A program made the translations under genes and the position numbers. The notes under the pieces are model-generated. The model had not been told where the DNA came from, ran no database searches, and saw nothing but the letters and a program-made list of their open reading frames with translations. From Chara braunii (Eukaryota; Streptophyta; Charophyceae; Charales; Characeae), in assembly GCA_003427395.1 (NCBI GenBank), contig BFEA01000021.1, forward strand, positions 4,506,964 to 4,545,604: DNA of 38,641 bases, given 5' to 3'. This document shows positions 19,259-30,002 of the stretch, in pieces (within the stretch, counting starts at the first letter, position 1; every line of letters starts with the position of its first letter).

Positions 19259-19865
19259 AGATTGAACTCAAAAACAATGTAGTTGAGGTTTTAATATCAC
19301 AGAAAAACTACATCGTGAGTGCACGTCGGCACGCCACTAGTTCATGCAATCGTGCACGCGACTAGTATGTGCAACAGACCTTCTACAACACCTCCCTCAC
19401 TTTCGCCCTACACGAAGTTCAACGGTGTGAACTTCAATGCTATCGGTGGTTAAATACCCGCTCGCGACTCATCTACTCCGTGAGGATCACGTTTTCTTGA
19501 GCCGAAAAAAAAAAAGAAAAAGAAAAAGCAAAACCAAAAAATACTCAAAAATGCGTAAAATAAATATCGAGCAAAAATCAAGCCAAATTCATTCTCCGTA
19601 GTGACTTGGATACTATGTGCTTTCACACATTTCTCCGAGTCTGGAGGTCGTCTTCCCGATACCATTCTTTTTCTCAGTCGTGAATGCGCCAGCTTGACGG
19701 CGTGCACTTGCTTCATGCTACATTTGTCTTTATGTGTCTCGCCGAATTTTGTCTCACTCCACAGTCTTGGATCCGTTTCACGTGTCGTTGATATCTGACC
19801 GGAGTCGCAGTAACCGGCCTATGGATCCGTTCACCAGTGAGCAGGACTCGCGCCCTTCTGAGGGT
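19259..19865. mobile_element. Unclassified 607-bp insertion in gag, 15-bp TSD
   Basis: CTCCGGATCAGTGAG occurs at 19244-19258 and again at 19866-19880. The reading before the first copy (VKLRISE) joins in frame with that after the second (VE, a TGA, KAKLKKGGC), leading straight into the zinc knuckle. The 607 bp between has no coding match. It holds an A-rich tract (19505-19535) and a 27-bp imperfect tandem around 19319-19372 (CACTAGT/GACTAGT words). No tail or inverted repeat identifies its class. Confidence 0.55.
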
Positions 19866-20503
19866 CTCCGGATCAGTGAGGTTGAATGAAAGGCTAAATT
19901 AAAGAAAGGAGGTTGCATGCATTGCCAAAGAACTAATCATAAGGTCCAAGGATGCTTTAGGCTACAGGGAAACTTGAATCAGGCGTAGAGGGTTCATCAA
20001 CACACTCTACATAACAAGGGAGTATGAACCGATCAGTGATAATTCTCCCAAAAAACATGTTATGGTCCAGTAGTCTTCCCTTGAAGTCCCAACTTCTTGA
20101 TTCCAGGGCTAATGCTTGTCATGCCTTGTATGTTGAGTCTTGGAAGGAGTCTGAGAAGGTCGACTTTCACTATCACCTAAAGCATTGAGCTGAGATGAAA
20201 CAACAACATGCTCAAGAGACAACGAAGTTAATTTGCTTCGAACTTCTCATTAAACACCACTATCTTTGTGTCTTGATTGATTATGGTGCCACAATGAACT
20301 TTATGTCACCACACGGGATACGCAAAGTGGGCTTCAGGATGAAGCAAGTGGCTTTGCAGAACCCTTGTCGGACTCAAGTAGGCAACAAAGAGGTTGTCTC
20401 ATCCACACATGCAGTCAAAGGTGTGCACACTACCTTTGACAAAGATAAGATGATCACACACGCATTGAACTTCTTCATTATGATCTCCCTCTCGTTGCTT
20501 TGA
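19866..20503 (+). pseudogene. Gypsy zinc knuckle and aspartic protease
   Basis: At 19914-19955 the translation gives CMHCQRTNHKVQGC, a perfect CxxCxxxxHxxxxC nucleocapsid knuckle. About 100 codons later, in another frame, the protease frame (20195-20503) shows LIDYGATMNFMS, where the family motif has D-S/T-G-A; Tyr replaces the Ser/Thr, so the catalytic site is damaged. GIRKVGF follows as expected. No RT is found downstream before the repeat region at 20700, so the element is truncated. It belongs to a different gypsy lineage from the minus-strand fragment at 2964-4200. Confidence 0.75.
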
Positions 20504-21514
20504 GAAAGGCAGCTAACCTGCATGAAAGCCCAATATTTACCTCACCGGTGAAGCAGCTAAGGGTGTATGCTTTTATCATCACTACTACTAGTTGTGAGTA
20601 CTGGTAATTTTTCTTTAAACCACTAGTACCTTTGTCGGTTATGAGAGGCCAAAACAAAATGACGGTCATCGATAAGATTTATCAACGACAGTCATTGTCG
20701 GGCCCGACATCCTTAAAGTTTGAGGATAGGCTAAATTTATCCCCAAAGTCATGCTAGTTAACGAGCCACGAGTTAAAAAAAAATGTCCGCAACTCTCAAC
20801 AGGCAACCTTCCTACCATGTCTCTACGGGGTTAAACAACAAGCACTTCCTAAAGTCATGCCCGTTAACGAGCCACGAGTTTAGGAAACGTACGGGTCACT
20901 ACAGGAGCGCCCAAATTTATCTGACTAGAAATGTTTTTACTCTATTTTTTTCCACCGCCGATAGCTGACCCAAGTACAAATGGTTTCATATTGGCCAAGT
21001 ACAGATGGTTTCAGAGCTCTCCATACACAGTTAACCCTTAACAAGGTTAACGCTATCGAACTAAGCCTGGTTGTAAAAATATCCATCCACTTACTCAAAC
21101 TTCAAACAAGGTTAACCCTAATAAGGAGCTATCCAGATCGAAAGAGAGGTTCATTACTTATCCAAAATTCAAACAAGGCAGTAAGCTAAAAGCTAAGGAG
21201 TAGTAAGGACCCAATACCTATAGCCTATAGGGTAACCACAATGATTGACCACTTCTTCCTTTCAAATTGCACACCAGCAACGAAAGAAGAATAGGGTTGC
21301 CAGCCATGCGAAGTCACGCACTATTCGTGAGCCACGTCCTGAAAAATTCACCCCAAATTCACAGAACGGGGCAAACCGCAAATAAATCAACGGAGACGTA
21401 AAAAGTTAAAAACTTACTAAAAAGTAGTCACTCCCTCCTGGACAAAGCACGAGCAGCAGAGTGAACCTTATGCAAGCCAAGTTAGCTAACAAAATTCACC
21501 CTACATTCCGCGAG
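20504..21514. repeat. No gene; unclassified repeat, also found at 23605-23935
   Basis: 20845-20970 matches 23605-23730 (CGTTAACGAGCCA, AAACGTACGGG, CACTACAGGAGCGCCCAAAT). A shorter internal duplicate, GTTAACGAGCCACGAGTT, is at 20757-20774 and 20865-20882. A weaker match pairs about 21290 with 23905 (AGGGT.GCCA). It is the landing site of LINE-C, which begins after 21529. Confidence 0.6.
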
Positions 21515-23382
21515 AGGAACAAACCACTAGCGGGTATCCAGGGAAGGGAGGGTCGATAAGGTGGGCCTGATTCATAAAGTTCGACCGGAAGATGTGTTGA
21601 TCGAGTGGTTCAGTATAAGAGTAAACGGAGGACTGGAGGGAAGCCAGGACCCCTTCCATTGGATTTTGAAGGAGGGCCTACATAGAATCAGGGTAATCGA
21701 GGAAGGAGATAACCGGCAGGCCTTTTTCTCTGAGATAGCCATAGAAGATCTGCCAATAGACCCGTTAGAGTGGGTTTGGAACTCCGACACAAGGTACAAC
21801 CCACGGCAACCAAAACCGAAAATATTGTCAGGCGTATCGGTGAAAGCAACGTATAGAATGCTCAGAGCAAAGCGTTGCCTAAAAGACACAGTGATCGACA
21901 GATGGCAGAAACACCTAAATGTGGAGAGACATCTTCTCACACCGATACGGTGGTTCTGCGACATCAAGTGCAGATCTGCGAAAATTACATCCTTACAGTG
22001 ACAGATCTTGCATAGGTGCTTACCCACAAACGACTGGCTGATCGATCACTCGCGGTTCGAAGAACAAGGTCGGGCGCTACCTTGGTGCTCCCGATGCCTA
22101 TTGGGTTTCCCAGCTCAAATGAGAGCAGAGACAATTGAGCACATATTTTTGCAATGCCTGGCAGCAACTTTGACCTGGAGATGGTGGGATAGGGTCTGGC
22201 AACAAATGGTTCCGGGATATCCATGGCCGTGGGATTGGCGCGCCATCCTACTGGGCCACTACCCACCCTTCAAAGACAACATCTTTGTATCGAACATGTT
22301 TCATCTGTCCCGAAGAACGATCCTGTGGGTCATGTGGTAGCAGCGTTGTATCCTATCCTTATACCAGGTCCGGGTAGAGGGAGAAGAAAGGATTGAGCAA
22401 CTCAAAATGCATTCCAACTGGAACTCTCGCATAAGTGGAGGTCAACCGAGCAATCACTTGATAATTTCCATAGATCAAAAGACATCCGGGAACGATTATT
22501 ACAGTTCTCCAGGGAATGGCTGGGCGGGATCCGGGAGGGATGGGTTGCTGAAGTATGCTGGGCAGGGGATTGGGAAGGAGAGGAGGGAAGGGAAGGCAGC
22601 CAAGGAGAGGAAGTCCCAAGGGACTATCGCCTGAGATTTCGATAGATTCAAGTATCCTTCTGAGACCTGCAGAGGATTTTCCAGACCCGTTTCCCCCCTC
22701 CCCCAGGGTCTCTGGAAATACGTCTATAAACCCCTGCCCAGTGAATCCCTCAGACTTTCAGAACCCACTCCTGCTGCAAAAGCTTCTAACCTTCTTCCTT
22801 TTCCCTACCTTATTTAGTTTTTCTGACGAAGCAAGGGCGGGTCCGACAGAGGTCAGTATTGAAGCAAAGTTTTTTTGGGAGTGATCCTTTTTCGGGGATG
22901 GGCAGGGTGATGGGAGGAGGCCCCACTGGTGCCCCCCAGTAGCTCCCCCCGAATCCCTGACCAAACAAAAGGTAGAAGAAGGAGAGTGGGACAAGCTGAT
23001 TTTTTCAAAGCTGGCAAGCTTTTTCCAGTCATTTTCCAGTTTCTTTTTTGGAGGAACTAGGGTGTAGCAGCGGGTATCCGGCATCGGGTTCAGGGCGAAG
23101 AGGTTCGCCTCCTTTGTTCCTTCTTTTCAATAACCTGCTCAGTCAATCCCCTGGATCCTAGGGTAATCAATGCCGGTAGGAACTTCCTACATTGTTTCTC
23201 TGATGTACTCTAATTTCAGTCTGTATATGGGACGCTGGACTCATTTTCCAGCAGGTGATGCTCCGCACCAGTAGATGGAGCCTCTCCCCAGGTGCTAGTG
23301 GTGTCTGCTCTTATCAGCACCACTAACACTGGTGGGGGTGTTTCACAAAAAAAAAAAAAAAAAAAAAAGGAACAAACCACTA
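21515..23382 (+). mobile_element. LINE-C, 5'-truncated copy with 15-bp TSD
   Basis: AGGAACAAACCACTA at 21515-21529 is repeated at 23368-23382, right after a poly-A (about 23347-23368). The 1.84-kb body holds the ORF2 C-terminus and 3' UTR. Its last 145 bp (from GGGACGCTGG near 23228) defines the LINE 3' tail found elsewhere in this window. TAGTGGTG and CACCACTA in the tail form an 8-bp stem. The perfect duplication suggests a fairly young insertion despite coding damage. Confidence 0.9.
21561..22690 (+). pseudogene. LINE-C ORF2 C-terminus with zf-RVT domain
   Basis: The zinc-binding RT-associated region at the end of plant LINE ORF2. Residues match LINE-E and LINE-B: PIDPLEWVW, VKATYRMLR, then HRCLPTNDWLIDHSRFEEQG, WCSRCLLGF and ETIEHIFLQC (Cys/His ligands), then TWRWWDRVW and PWPWDW. 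A TGA at 21999-22001 stands where LINE-E has Trp (LQWQI). A TAG at about 22339 follows ILWVMW. Downstream, in another frame, EDFPDPFPPS (near 22660) matches DFPDPFP in LINE-E and marks the ORF2 C-terminus. Confidence 0.85.
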
Positions 23383-23595
23383 ACCCAACCTTTTTTCTTT
23401 TTTCTTTTTTAACAGAAAACAGCCCGGGAGGGTGCTAGGGGTGCTCTGTTTTTTTTTTTGCTCTGATAGGAGGAGGCACCGCTAGCATTGCCCGGGGTGG
23501 CTCCATCTATTGGCGCGGAGCAGCACGTGCTGGAAAACGGGTCCAGCGTCCCAAAACATTGCAGATGCTTTAGTTGAGCAGACATGCCCAACCTT
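23383..23595 (-). mobile_element. LINE 3' tail insertion with 9-bp TSD
   Basis: CCCAACCTT at 23384-23392 and 23587-23595 flanks a minus-strand LINE tail: GGGACGCTGGACCCG, CCAGCACGTGCTGCTCC, CTCCCGGGCTGTTTTC and poly-A (plus T-rich 23391-23415). An A11 run (plus T, 23450-23460) sits inside the second stem-loop. It landed within 15 bp of the LINE-C insertion. Confidence 0.75.
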
Positions 23596-23604
23596 GAACC
23601 ACCA

Positions 23605-24060
23605 GTACTTCCTAAAGTTGCGCCCGTTAACGAGCCACCATTTTACGAAACGTACGGGCCACTACAGGAGCGCCCAAATTCATCCGACTAGAAACGTTTC
23701 TACTCTAGTTTTTTTTCCACGGCCGATAGCTGGGTCATGTACTGGTGGTTTACCTCAAATAATGCAGCAGAAGGGTAAAATGTTGCTACTCTCTCCCGAA
23801 CAGAGTGCCAGCAAACGGAGAGGGACCAGTGTTGCCAGCCTGTGGGCTCACCCACGCCTCTATCCAAAATCCCTTCCAAGGTCAAACAGATCGCGGCAAT
23901 GACGAAAAATTAGGGTCGCCAACCAACCCATGAGCTCTCGTACAGTTCCTTTCGAGCAAAAACGATTTTTCATAAACCTCCGTCAATCACCATGCAATTA
24001 GGAGCCCCTAACAAACCTAACAAAGTTAGCCACCATCCTGAAAATGAAAGAAGCAAGATT
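23605..24060. repeat. Second copy of the 20845 repeat; no gene
   Basis: 23605-23730 matches 20845-20970. The rest to 24060 shows no coding feature. See the entry at 20504. Confidence 0.6.
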
Positions 24061-24129
24061 CATTTAGGCAAAACTTATAGACAAAGCAACAGAGCTACCA
24101 GCGAGTCCACATTCGGCACCCGTGGGTGA

Positions 24130-24283
24130 GGTCCCACTAGCAAAGAGGATTGGATTAAGCTCCTGAATCTGGACGTGTTTTGAGAAGAGATGCAGAAAAG
24201 CAGTTAAATGTCAATTTTCTGCATCTATCCACGTACACGTCTAGCTTCACACGCTCAATCCAATTACATTTGCTAGTGGGGCC
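24130..24283. mobile_element. 154-bp foldback (MITE or small-RNA hairpin)
   Basis: Nearly the whole segment is an imperfect inverted repeat. CCCACTAGCAAA (24133-24144) pairs with 24269-24280, ATTGGATT pairs further in, GACGTGT pairs, and AGATGCAGAAAA (24188-24199) pairs perfectly with 24215-24226 over a 15-nt loop. There is no ORF. It could be a MITE or a small-RNA precursor. I see no target duplication. Confidence 0.65.
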
Positions 24284-24727
24284 TAGCCCCTTGGTAGCAT
24301 GTCAAGGAAGGAGGCAAGGCAACTGAGCCCCCAATAAAAGTCACGCCAAGGACAACTAATGACAACTGATGAAAACCTCAAAGCGCACATTCATCCAGTC
24401 ATAGTACGATGTGCAGGAGGCGGCCACTGCTCTTTTGTTTTTACTTTTTCTTTTTCTTTTTCTTTAAATTTTCTTTTGTTTTTGTTTTTCCTCCCAAGGT
24501 GTTGTAGAGGCCAACGACTGGACCCATGCTGATCGTTGGCAGCAGCAGCCGATGGTTGTCCTGCCAGCATAGGCCACCTTACCTACACTTCCTCACGTTA
24601 ATACTCCAAGTGCACCCCCTATCCCTTCTATCCTACGTCAATGTGACCAGCAGTCAGGACCATCACCCTACCAGTACCGAGGGGAACTTGGACCAGACAG
24701 CAGTGACAAGCACCGAGGCTGAGGCAG
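24284..24727. other. No gene; T-rich tract and dispersed repeat
   Basis: Contains a T-rich tract (24432-24490) that could be the decayed A-tail of minus-strand LINE-B, and at 24612-24692 the repeat shared with 16171-16246. No coding feature is supported. Confidence 0.45.
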
Positions 24728-27120
24728 CTACTGCAACACGTCTACAACAGCATGCAACAGGACAACAAGGCGGACAATGTACACCACTGCCTGGATCTTT
24801 TGCTGGACGCTTTCTGTGAATTCAGGTCCTTCTGTCTGGATCTGTTGCTGGACGCTTTCTGTGAATTCAGGTCCTTCCAATCTCGCCCCCTTTATCTCGA
24901 AGGTGCAACGTCGTCTCCAAAGTGCCCAGAGAATCGCTCGTTGTCCCATCCTGAACATATTTTCGGTGAATTCGTCTATCTGGTTTATCTGGTCCCTGGG
25001 CCAGGCTTCACACAACAAGGCTTTCCAGTCCCAGGGCCACGGGGCCTTTGTTCCTAGTTGTTCCCACACCCTGTCCCACCATCTCCATGGTCAGAGTGCA
25101 CCCAGACATTGGAGGAATATATGTTCAATTGTTTCAGGCCGTCTCTGGGAAGGAACACATTCGTGCATAACTTGCAGCATGGGAGAGCTCGCCCTTTTTG
25201 TTCCAGAGACGTTCTATCTATCAACCAATTGTTTGTTGGAAGACAGCGGTGCCCTAGTTGCCATTGAAGTGAGGCCAGTTTGGCTGGTTTTGCCTTGGCC
25301 ATCCTGAACCATCTAATTGGTTTCATCTCCTCTTTGTTGATGTTCAGGTGGTCTCTCCACCGCGCCTCCACCTGGTCCCGCAGAGCAGCTTTTGGTCTTA
25401 GGAGCCTGTAGGCTGATTTGACTGTCAAGGCATAAATGGACTTGGTAAATTTCTTACCCTGCCTTCCTTGGGCCGACCATGACCATTCCAACGGGTCCAG
25501 GGCTAGATGATGAATAGGGGTACCGGGGTAATAAACTATCCATTGCTCATTTTCATGGAGTACTCTGATTCGATATACCTCTTCTATTTGACATGTTAAC
25601 GCTTCATCTGGTGAACTTTCTTGGATGACATTGTCTTGCCTCACTGGAGAGAGTTGCACCACTACCGATCCATTCGGGGAGTAGCGGGCCCACACAGCCT
25701 TGCCGGTTTCTAATGGCAACCCAGTCCGATTCTTGCAAGGTCGGGCCCTTACGAAGTATTCTCCACCATGCGAGTGGGATAATTTCTATCAGCGTTTCCA
25801 GGGCTTCGTATGGTCGGTGGCAGTACTGCAGTCTCTCTCGTAGCTGGTCGGGTCCTATCCATTCCTTTTTATCAGTGTCCCATATATCCTTTATCCTTAT
25901 TATTCCTCTCTTGACCCAACTCTGCCAGGGGGGATCCGTGCAAAGGAGCATCTCGCCCTTCGAGTCCACCACCCATCTGTTTCCAAAAAGGGGTTGGCGT
26001 GCTACCTCCTCCCATCTTTCTGGTGCTGTCTTATCTGGAAGGGGGAGACTTCTCCATGTTTTGAGGAGGGTGGGTCAGAAGGGGTCATTTCGTAGGTCTG
26101 CCCTGACTGCTTGCCTGGGGCAGTCAGGACGGGGGTCCCTTTGTTGCGATCTCGCTCCTGGAATGGGTCATCCCCTGTTTTCCAACCACGTTAGTGAGTC
26201 GGTTTCAGCCGGTGTTTGTGGTGCTAACCTGGAGATTTGTTCAAGGGCTAATCCTCTCCAGGGGACATCAAGATTAAACAGAAGGTTTTTAAGCCATTGT
26301 AGTGTCAGCGCTATGGTTTGTATCAGGGGGTTCATAATGCCCAAACCTCCTTTCGTTTTGGGTTGGATTATGGAGTGTCATGCTACCCGACTGATTACAT
26401 TGTGTTTCTCATGGTCCCCACGCCACAGGAAAGCGACTATCTATCACCGCAGTGGGCGTAAGGCATTCTTATCCAAAGCCCAAATAGCAGATTTGTACCA
26501 CATTGAGACTAGAACCACGTTGTTGATAATCAGCGCACGTCCAAACAGTGAGGTGTGTTTGTCTCTCCAAAGGGCCATTTTGGTCTGGGGCGGCATAAAA
26601 ATCCAATTATTGTTTGTTGGCGGTCTTCCCTCTGCTGTCATGGAGATTCCCAATACTCTGATGGGGGCTTCCTTGGGGAGCCAATTGATTCTGGGTTGTT
26701 CTGGGGGTCTCCCTCCTTGGTGGTGTATCCACCATCCCAGGGTTTTGTTTCCCCAGTTAACTTTCATATCTGATAGTTTGCATAAGAGATCCATCATGTG
26801 TTGTACCTCTTTCATTGACTCTCCTCATGCGTCCACCATCAGTGCCAGGTCATCAGCAAACAAGGAGCACACAGGAATTGCATCCCTGGGTATCGCCGCA
26901 ACTTGAATTCTTTTGATGTCTTTGTGGGCTCTAAGGTTGGCAGCTAGTGTCTCCATGACTATGACGAAGAGGTAAGGTGTTATAGGGTCTCCTTGTCTGA
27001 CTGATCTCTGGAGGCAGATAGGGGGGGCCAGATTGTCGTTTACCATGACTCTGGTTATTGCGTTCGCGTGGAGAGTCTCGATCCAGCGTCTGAAACATAT
27101 CCCAAAATTAAGTTTTTTCA
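24728..27120 (-). pseudogene. LINE-B ORF2: RT palm to zf-RVT
   Basis: The C-terminal half of a LINE ORF2. Minus-strand order: ITRVMVNDNLAPPICLQRSV with RQGDPITPYLFV and SLFADDLALMVDA (27046-26825); KVNWGNKTLGWWIHHQGGRP and VLGISM (26815-26444); connection domain with WLKNLLFN and TWLEN; IKDIWDTD and RLQYCHRP (25972-25604); then PLEWSW, SAYRLLRPKA, HRCLPTNNWLIDRTSLEQKG and the zinc region with ETIEHIFLQC in a shifted frame; PWPWDWKALL ends it. A TGA (plus TCA, 26378-26380) replaces Trp of RVAWQS. Upstream of 27120 the RT is cut off, about 280 bp from the Harbinger end. Confidence 0.9.
24791..24880. repeat. Two tandem 45-bp units
   Basis: CTGGATCT(T/G)TTGCTGGACG and the following 25 bases (starting CTTTCTGTGAATTCAGG) occur at 24791 and 24836. 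On the minus strand they duplicate the LINE-B words EGPEFTESVQQ, so the duplication arose inside the coding end. Confidence 0.85.
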
Positions 27121-27396
27121 GGCACTTGTCAGGTTATCTTATCAAGGTCGTTGCAATTTAGTATAGGGCGCCGTCCATTGTTTCCCTTTTGAGGGATAGA
27201 GTTATTTCCCGTTGCAAACTGGGGGCGGGCGATATGGGTCTAGGCAGGCGATTTGGGTCTGGGTCGTTTCCGGTTTTGTTTTTTTTCCTCTTCTACTGCA
27301 TCTTCCCAGAAATACAGTATCGAAGCATTCTGTTGTTTACTATGCCCAAGTAAAGAAATCTAGAACGGACTGCCCTGCCTCGTTCGCAGGGCTTAC
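27121..27396. other. No gene between LINE-B and Harbinger
   Basis: Contains a short imperfect duplication near 27222-27262 (GGGCGATATGGGTCT, then GGCGATTTGGGTCT). It is probably flanking repeat debris. Confidence 0.4.
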
Positions 27397-27399
27397 TAA

Positions 27400-27440
27400 G
27401 GGTAGGACCCCACAGGACGGCGGCAAACGGTTTCGGAAGT
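27400..27440 (+). repeat. Harbinger left terminal inverted repeat
   Basis: 41 bp, identical to the complement of 37793-37833. GGAAGT at its inner end is followed by CGCAACTTCC, giving a small subterminal palindrome. Confidence 0.85.
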
Positions 27441-27833
27441 CGCAACTTCCAGCCGACTGCCCACCGCCAACGGAAACGATGAAATGTAGGGGACCCCACC
27501 GTTACCACAAAATGTTGCTCTAGAGTCGGCACCGGTTACCTTCCCTAGTATCGGGTTCCAGGCCGTTGGGCCGAACGTTGTGATTCGGGGAGTCGCCCAC
27601 CACTTCACCGTCACAGAGGCGCAGAGCTGCTAATGCCATACCCGTTCCCTTTGAAGCTTTCGAGGGCATCATTGTCGGCACCGCACACGGGGACGCCCTG
27701 CGCGCATTCAGCACACGAAGCACATTAGGTGTTGCGCCATAGTCACCGACGTCGGTGGGGTTGACGTTGGTGTCGGAAGATAACATTTTTCAAAGTTGTT
27801 CCTCCTGTTCTTGCAAGCGGTATCTACGCACAC

Positions 27834-29187
27834 ATGGACAGCGGAGGAGCACATCAACGCCAACGTAATGGAGGAGAGGAAGTCGATGATGACGTGTTGT
27901 TCATGACCATCATGGCGATCATGCATTGGACGAACAGGCGGAATGCAGTAATCATGGCTGTGCTGCAGGCTGCAGCCTCAATGCTTTATTCAACGCCGAC
28001 TTGCAGCAGTGCTTGGTACTTCTTGCAGGCTGTGTTTGCCATAGCATGGTTGTGAACTGGCTGGCGATGAGGAATATGGAGAGGGTGATGGACAACGGAA
28101 GGAGGATTTGGGTGTTGGAGCGGAGCGGGGGGGGTGGGAAGGACCTGCAGCGTGTGGGCCACAGTCATGACAACGTGTTCGTGAGATTTTGCAGGTTGCC
28201 ACGTCCACTCTTCCATGAAGTGCTTCAGCGAATCGGTCCGTTGATACGGCGCCAGACCACCAATTGGAGACAGCCTTTGCCGACATAGCATGTGCCCTCA
28301 TCAGGTGGGCGACTGGCGGTTACTACAGGCAGTCAGGTCACGGACTGGGCATGGGTCTTATGACTGTGCTAGGAAGCAACAAGGACGTGGCCGAAGCTAT
28401 CGTCAAGGAATACCCTCATGTCATCTCCTTTCCACAGGGACGCCGTTTAGAGGGCTGCATGAATCATTTTGAACGCAAAGGCTTCCCTGGGTGTGTGGGT
28501 GCTATTCACTGCACCCATTTGTACATCGAAAAGCCGAGGAATGAACGTCCGGGACGCTACTTCGATCGCACAAGACAATTTTCCATTGTAGCACAAGTCG
28601 TTTCTGACCATAAGTGCCGAATTTCTGACGTTTATGCCGGGAGCCCAAGATCTGTCCACGACTCTCGTGTGCTGCAAATGTCCCGTCTTTGCGTTTAAGG
28701 TGAGAGCGGTGAAGGTGTGTTTTCAGGGGAGCCTATGATGTTGCAGGATGACACATCTATTACACCCTACTTGTTGGGAGATGCGGGTTTTCCCTTGCTC
28801 GACTGGTTGATGACTCCCCATAGCACGCACAGGGATCGTAACCCTGCACAGGTCACATTCGATGATGTCCACCCAATCGCGAGGAATGTTATTGAGCGCA
28901 CCTTCGAGATTTTGAAGGGCATCTAGAGGAATTTTGGACGGCGACAAATCAGGAATTTGAAGACCATTTGTCGGGAGTTCATGGTGGTGTGCATCTTGCA
29001 CAATCTGCTCATCGACTACAAAGTCGATCTGCAGGACATGATGGCATTAGGCGACGACCCTGACGATGACGGCAGCGATGACGACAATCGTCCTCGCAAG
29101 CGACATCTGCAAGTTTCACGCAGTGCAAGGGATGTGGCGGATGATGACGACGTTTGCATCAACTTCGTGGGTCTAACAAAGACGTAG
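27834..29187 (+). pseudogene. Harbinger transposase (DDE_Tnp_4), inactivated
   Basis: The plus strand gives an N-terminal region (from 27834, shifting frame near 28050) with VFVRFCRLPRPLFHEVLQRI, then after a frameshift near 28270 CALIRWATGG, HVISFPQGRRLEGC and GCVGAIHCTHLYIEKP. That motif normally reads GAIDxTH, so the first catalytic Asp is His here (28507-28509). FSIVAQVVSD and SVHDSRVLQ follow. After a TAA (28696-28698), LLGDAGFPLLDWLMTP carries the second Asp and NVIERTFEILKG the Glu. A TAG (28924-28926) precedes RNFGRRQIRNL. The end is acidic and reaches TAG at 29187. Two stops, at least two frameshifts and the lost Asp make it dead. It would act on the terminal repeats of its own element. 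Confidence 0.9.
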
Positions 29188-29575
29188 CGGATCAGAGCCA
29201 GATTGGTTGGACACGTCGATATCCAACAATGAAGCATTCGAAAAACGGTCACAAGCGGTTAACGGGGACCCCCACTTTTCGGCCCTGAGTAACCATGAAT
29301 GATCGTGAAATTAGGGTTTCAAATTTTGTGTTTTTTTGGAATTTTTTTTTTTGCCTGTTTTTGTTTTTGGACAAGCTTGCTGTGTGTCAAATTTGGTGCC
29401 ATTAGGGTTATTAGAATTTGTGTTGTTGATCATCCTGAAAATCCTGAAATTCCGATGAATTTGTTTTTGGCAAAATTGCCTGAAAATGCACTTTTGAGGT
29501 GCACTGCCATGGTCCGCCAAAAGTGCACAGACGCAGTGAACAGACTGTCAGTCTTGTCGTGTGTGTGAGTGTGTG

Positions 29576-29629
<54 letters not shown>

Positions 29630-29736
29630 TGTGTGTGTTGCCATGGTGCGAAAAGCACTGCCACGGTCCCTCAGAAGTGCACAGACGCAGTGAACAGACC
29701 GTCAGTCTTGTCGTGTGTGTGTGTGTGTGCGTGTGT

Positions 29737-29780
<44 letters not shown>

Positions 29781-29871
29781 ACACACACACACATATACAT
29801 ATACATATATATACACGAGACGCACACACACACATACACATACGCACATATATATATAAATATACATAAGT
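29188..29871. repeat. GT/CA microsatellites with a ~50-bp duplicated unit
   Basis: AAGTGCACAGACGCAGTGAACAG and what follows, up to CAGTCTTGTC, occurs at about 29520 and 29672, each time followed by (GT)n (29569-29636 and 29714-29778). The second runs into (AC)n and then alternating AT/AC up to about 29870, so the 29714-29795 tract is palindromic. There is no gene. Predicted Cys/Val or Thr/His proteins are microsatellite translations. Confidence 0.9.
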
Positions 29872-30002
29872 TAAGTTCTTCGGGAATCTGCTACAAAAGA
29901 ATCAACACATACTCTGTCACAGTTCCCTGCATCAACAGAGTCTCCACATACTCTGTCACAGCTCTCTGCACCAGAGGATAAGACGCAAGAGTCTTCACTG
30001 AG

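Noticed and set aside
29411-29981. Cys/Val and Thr/His repeat proteins
   Set aside because: Direct translations of the (GT)n and (CA)n microsatellites.
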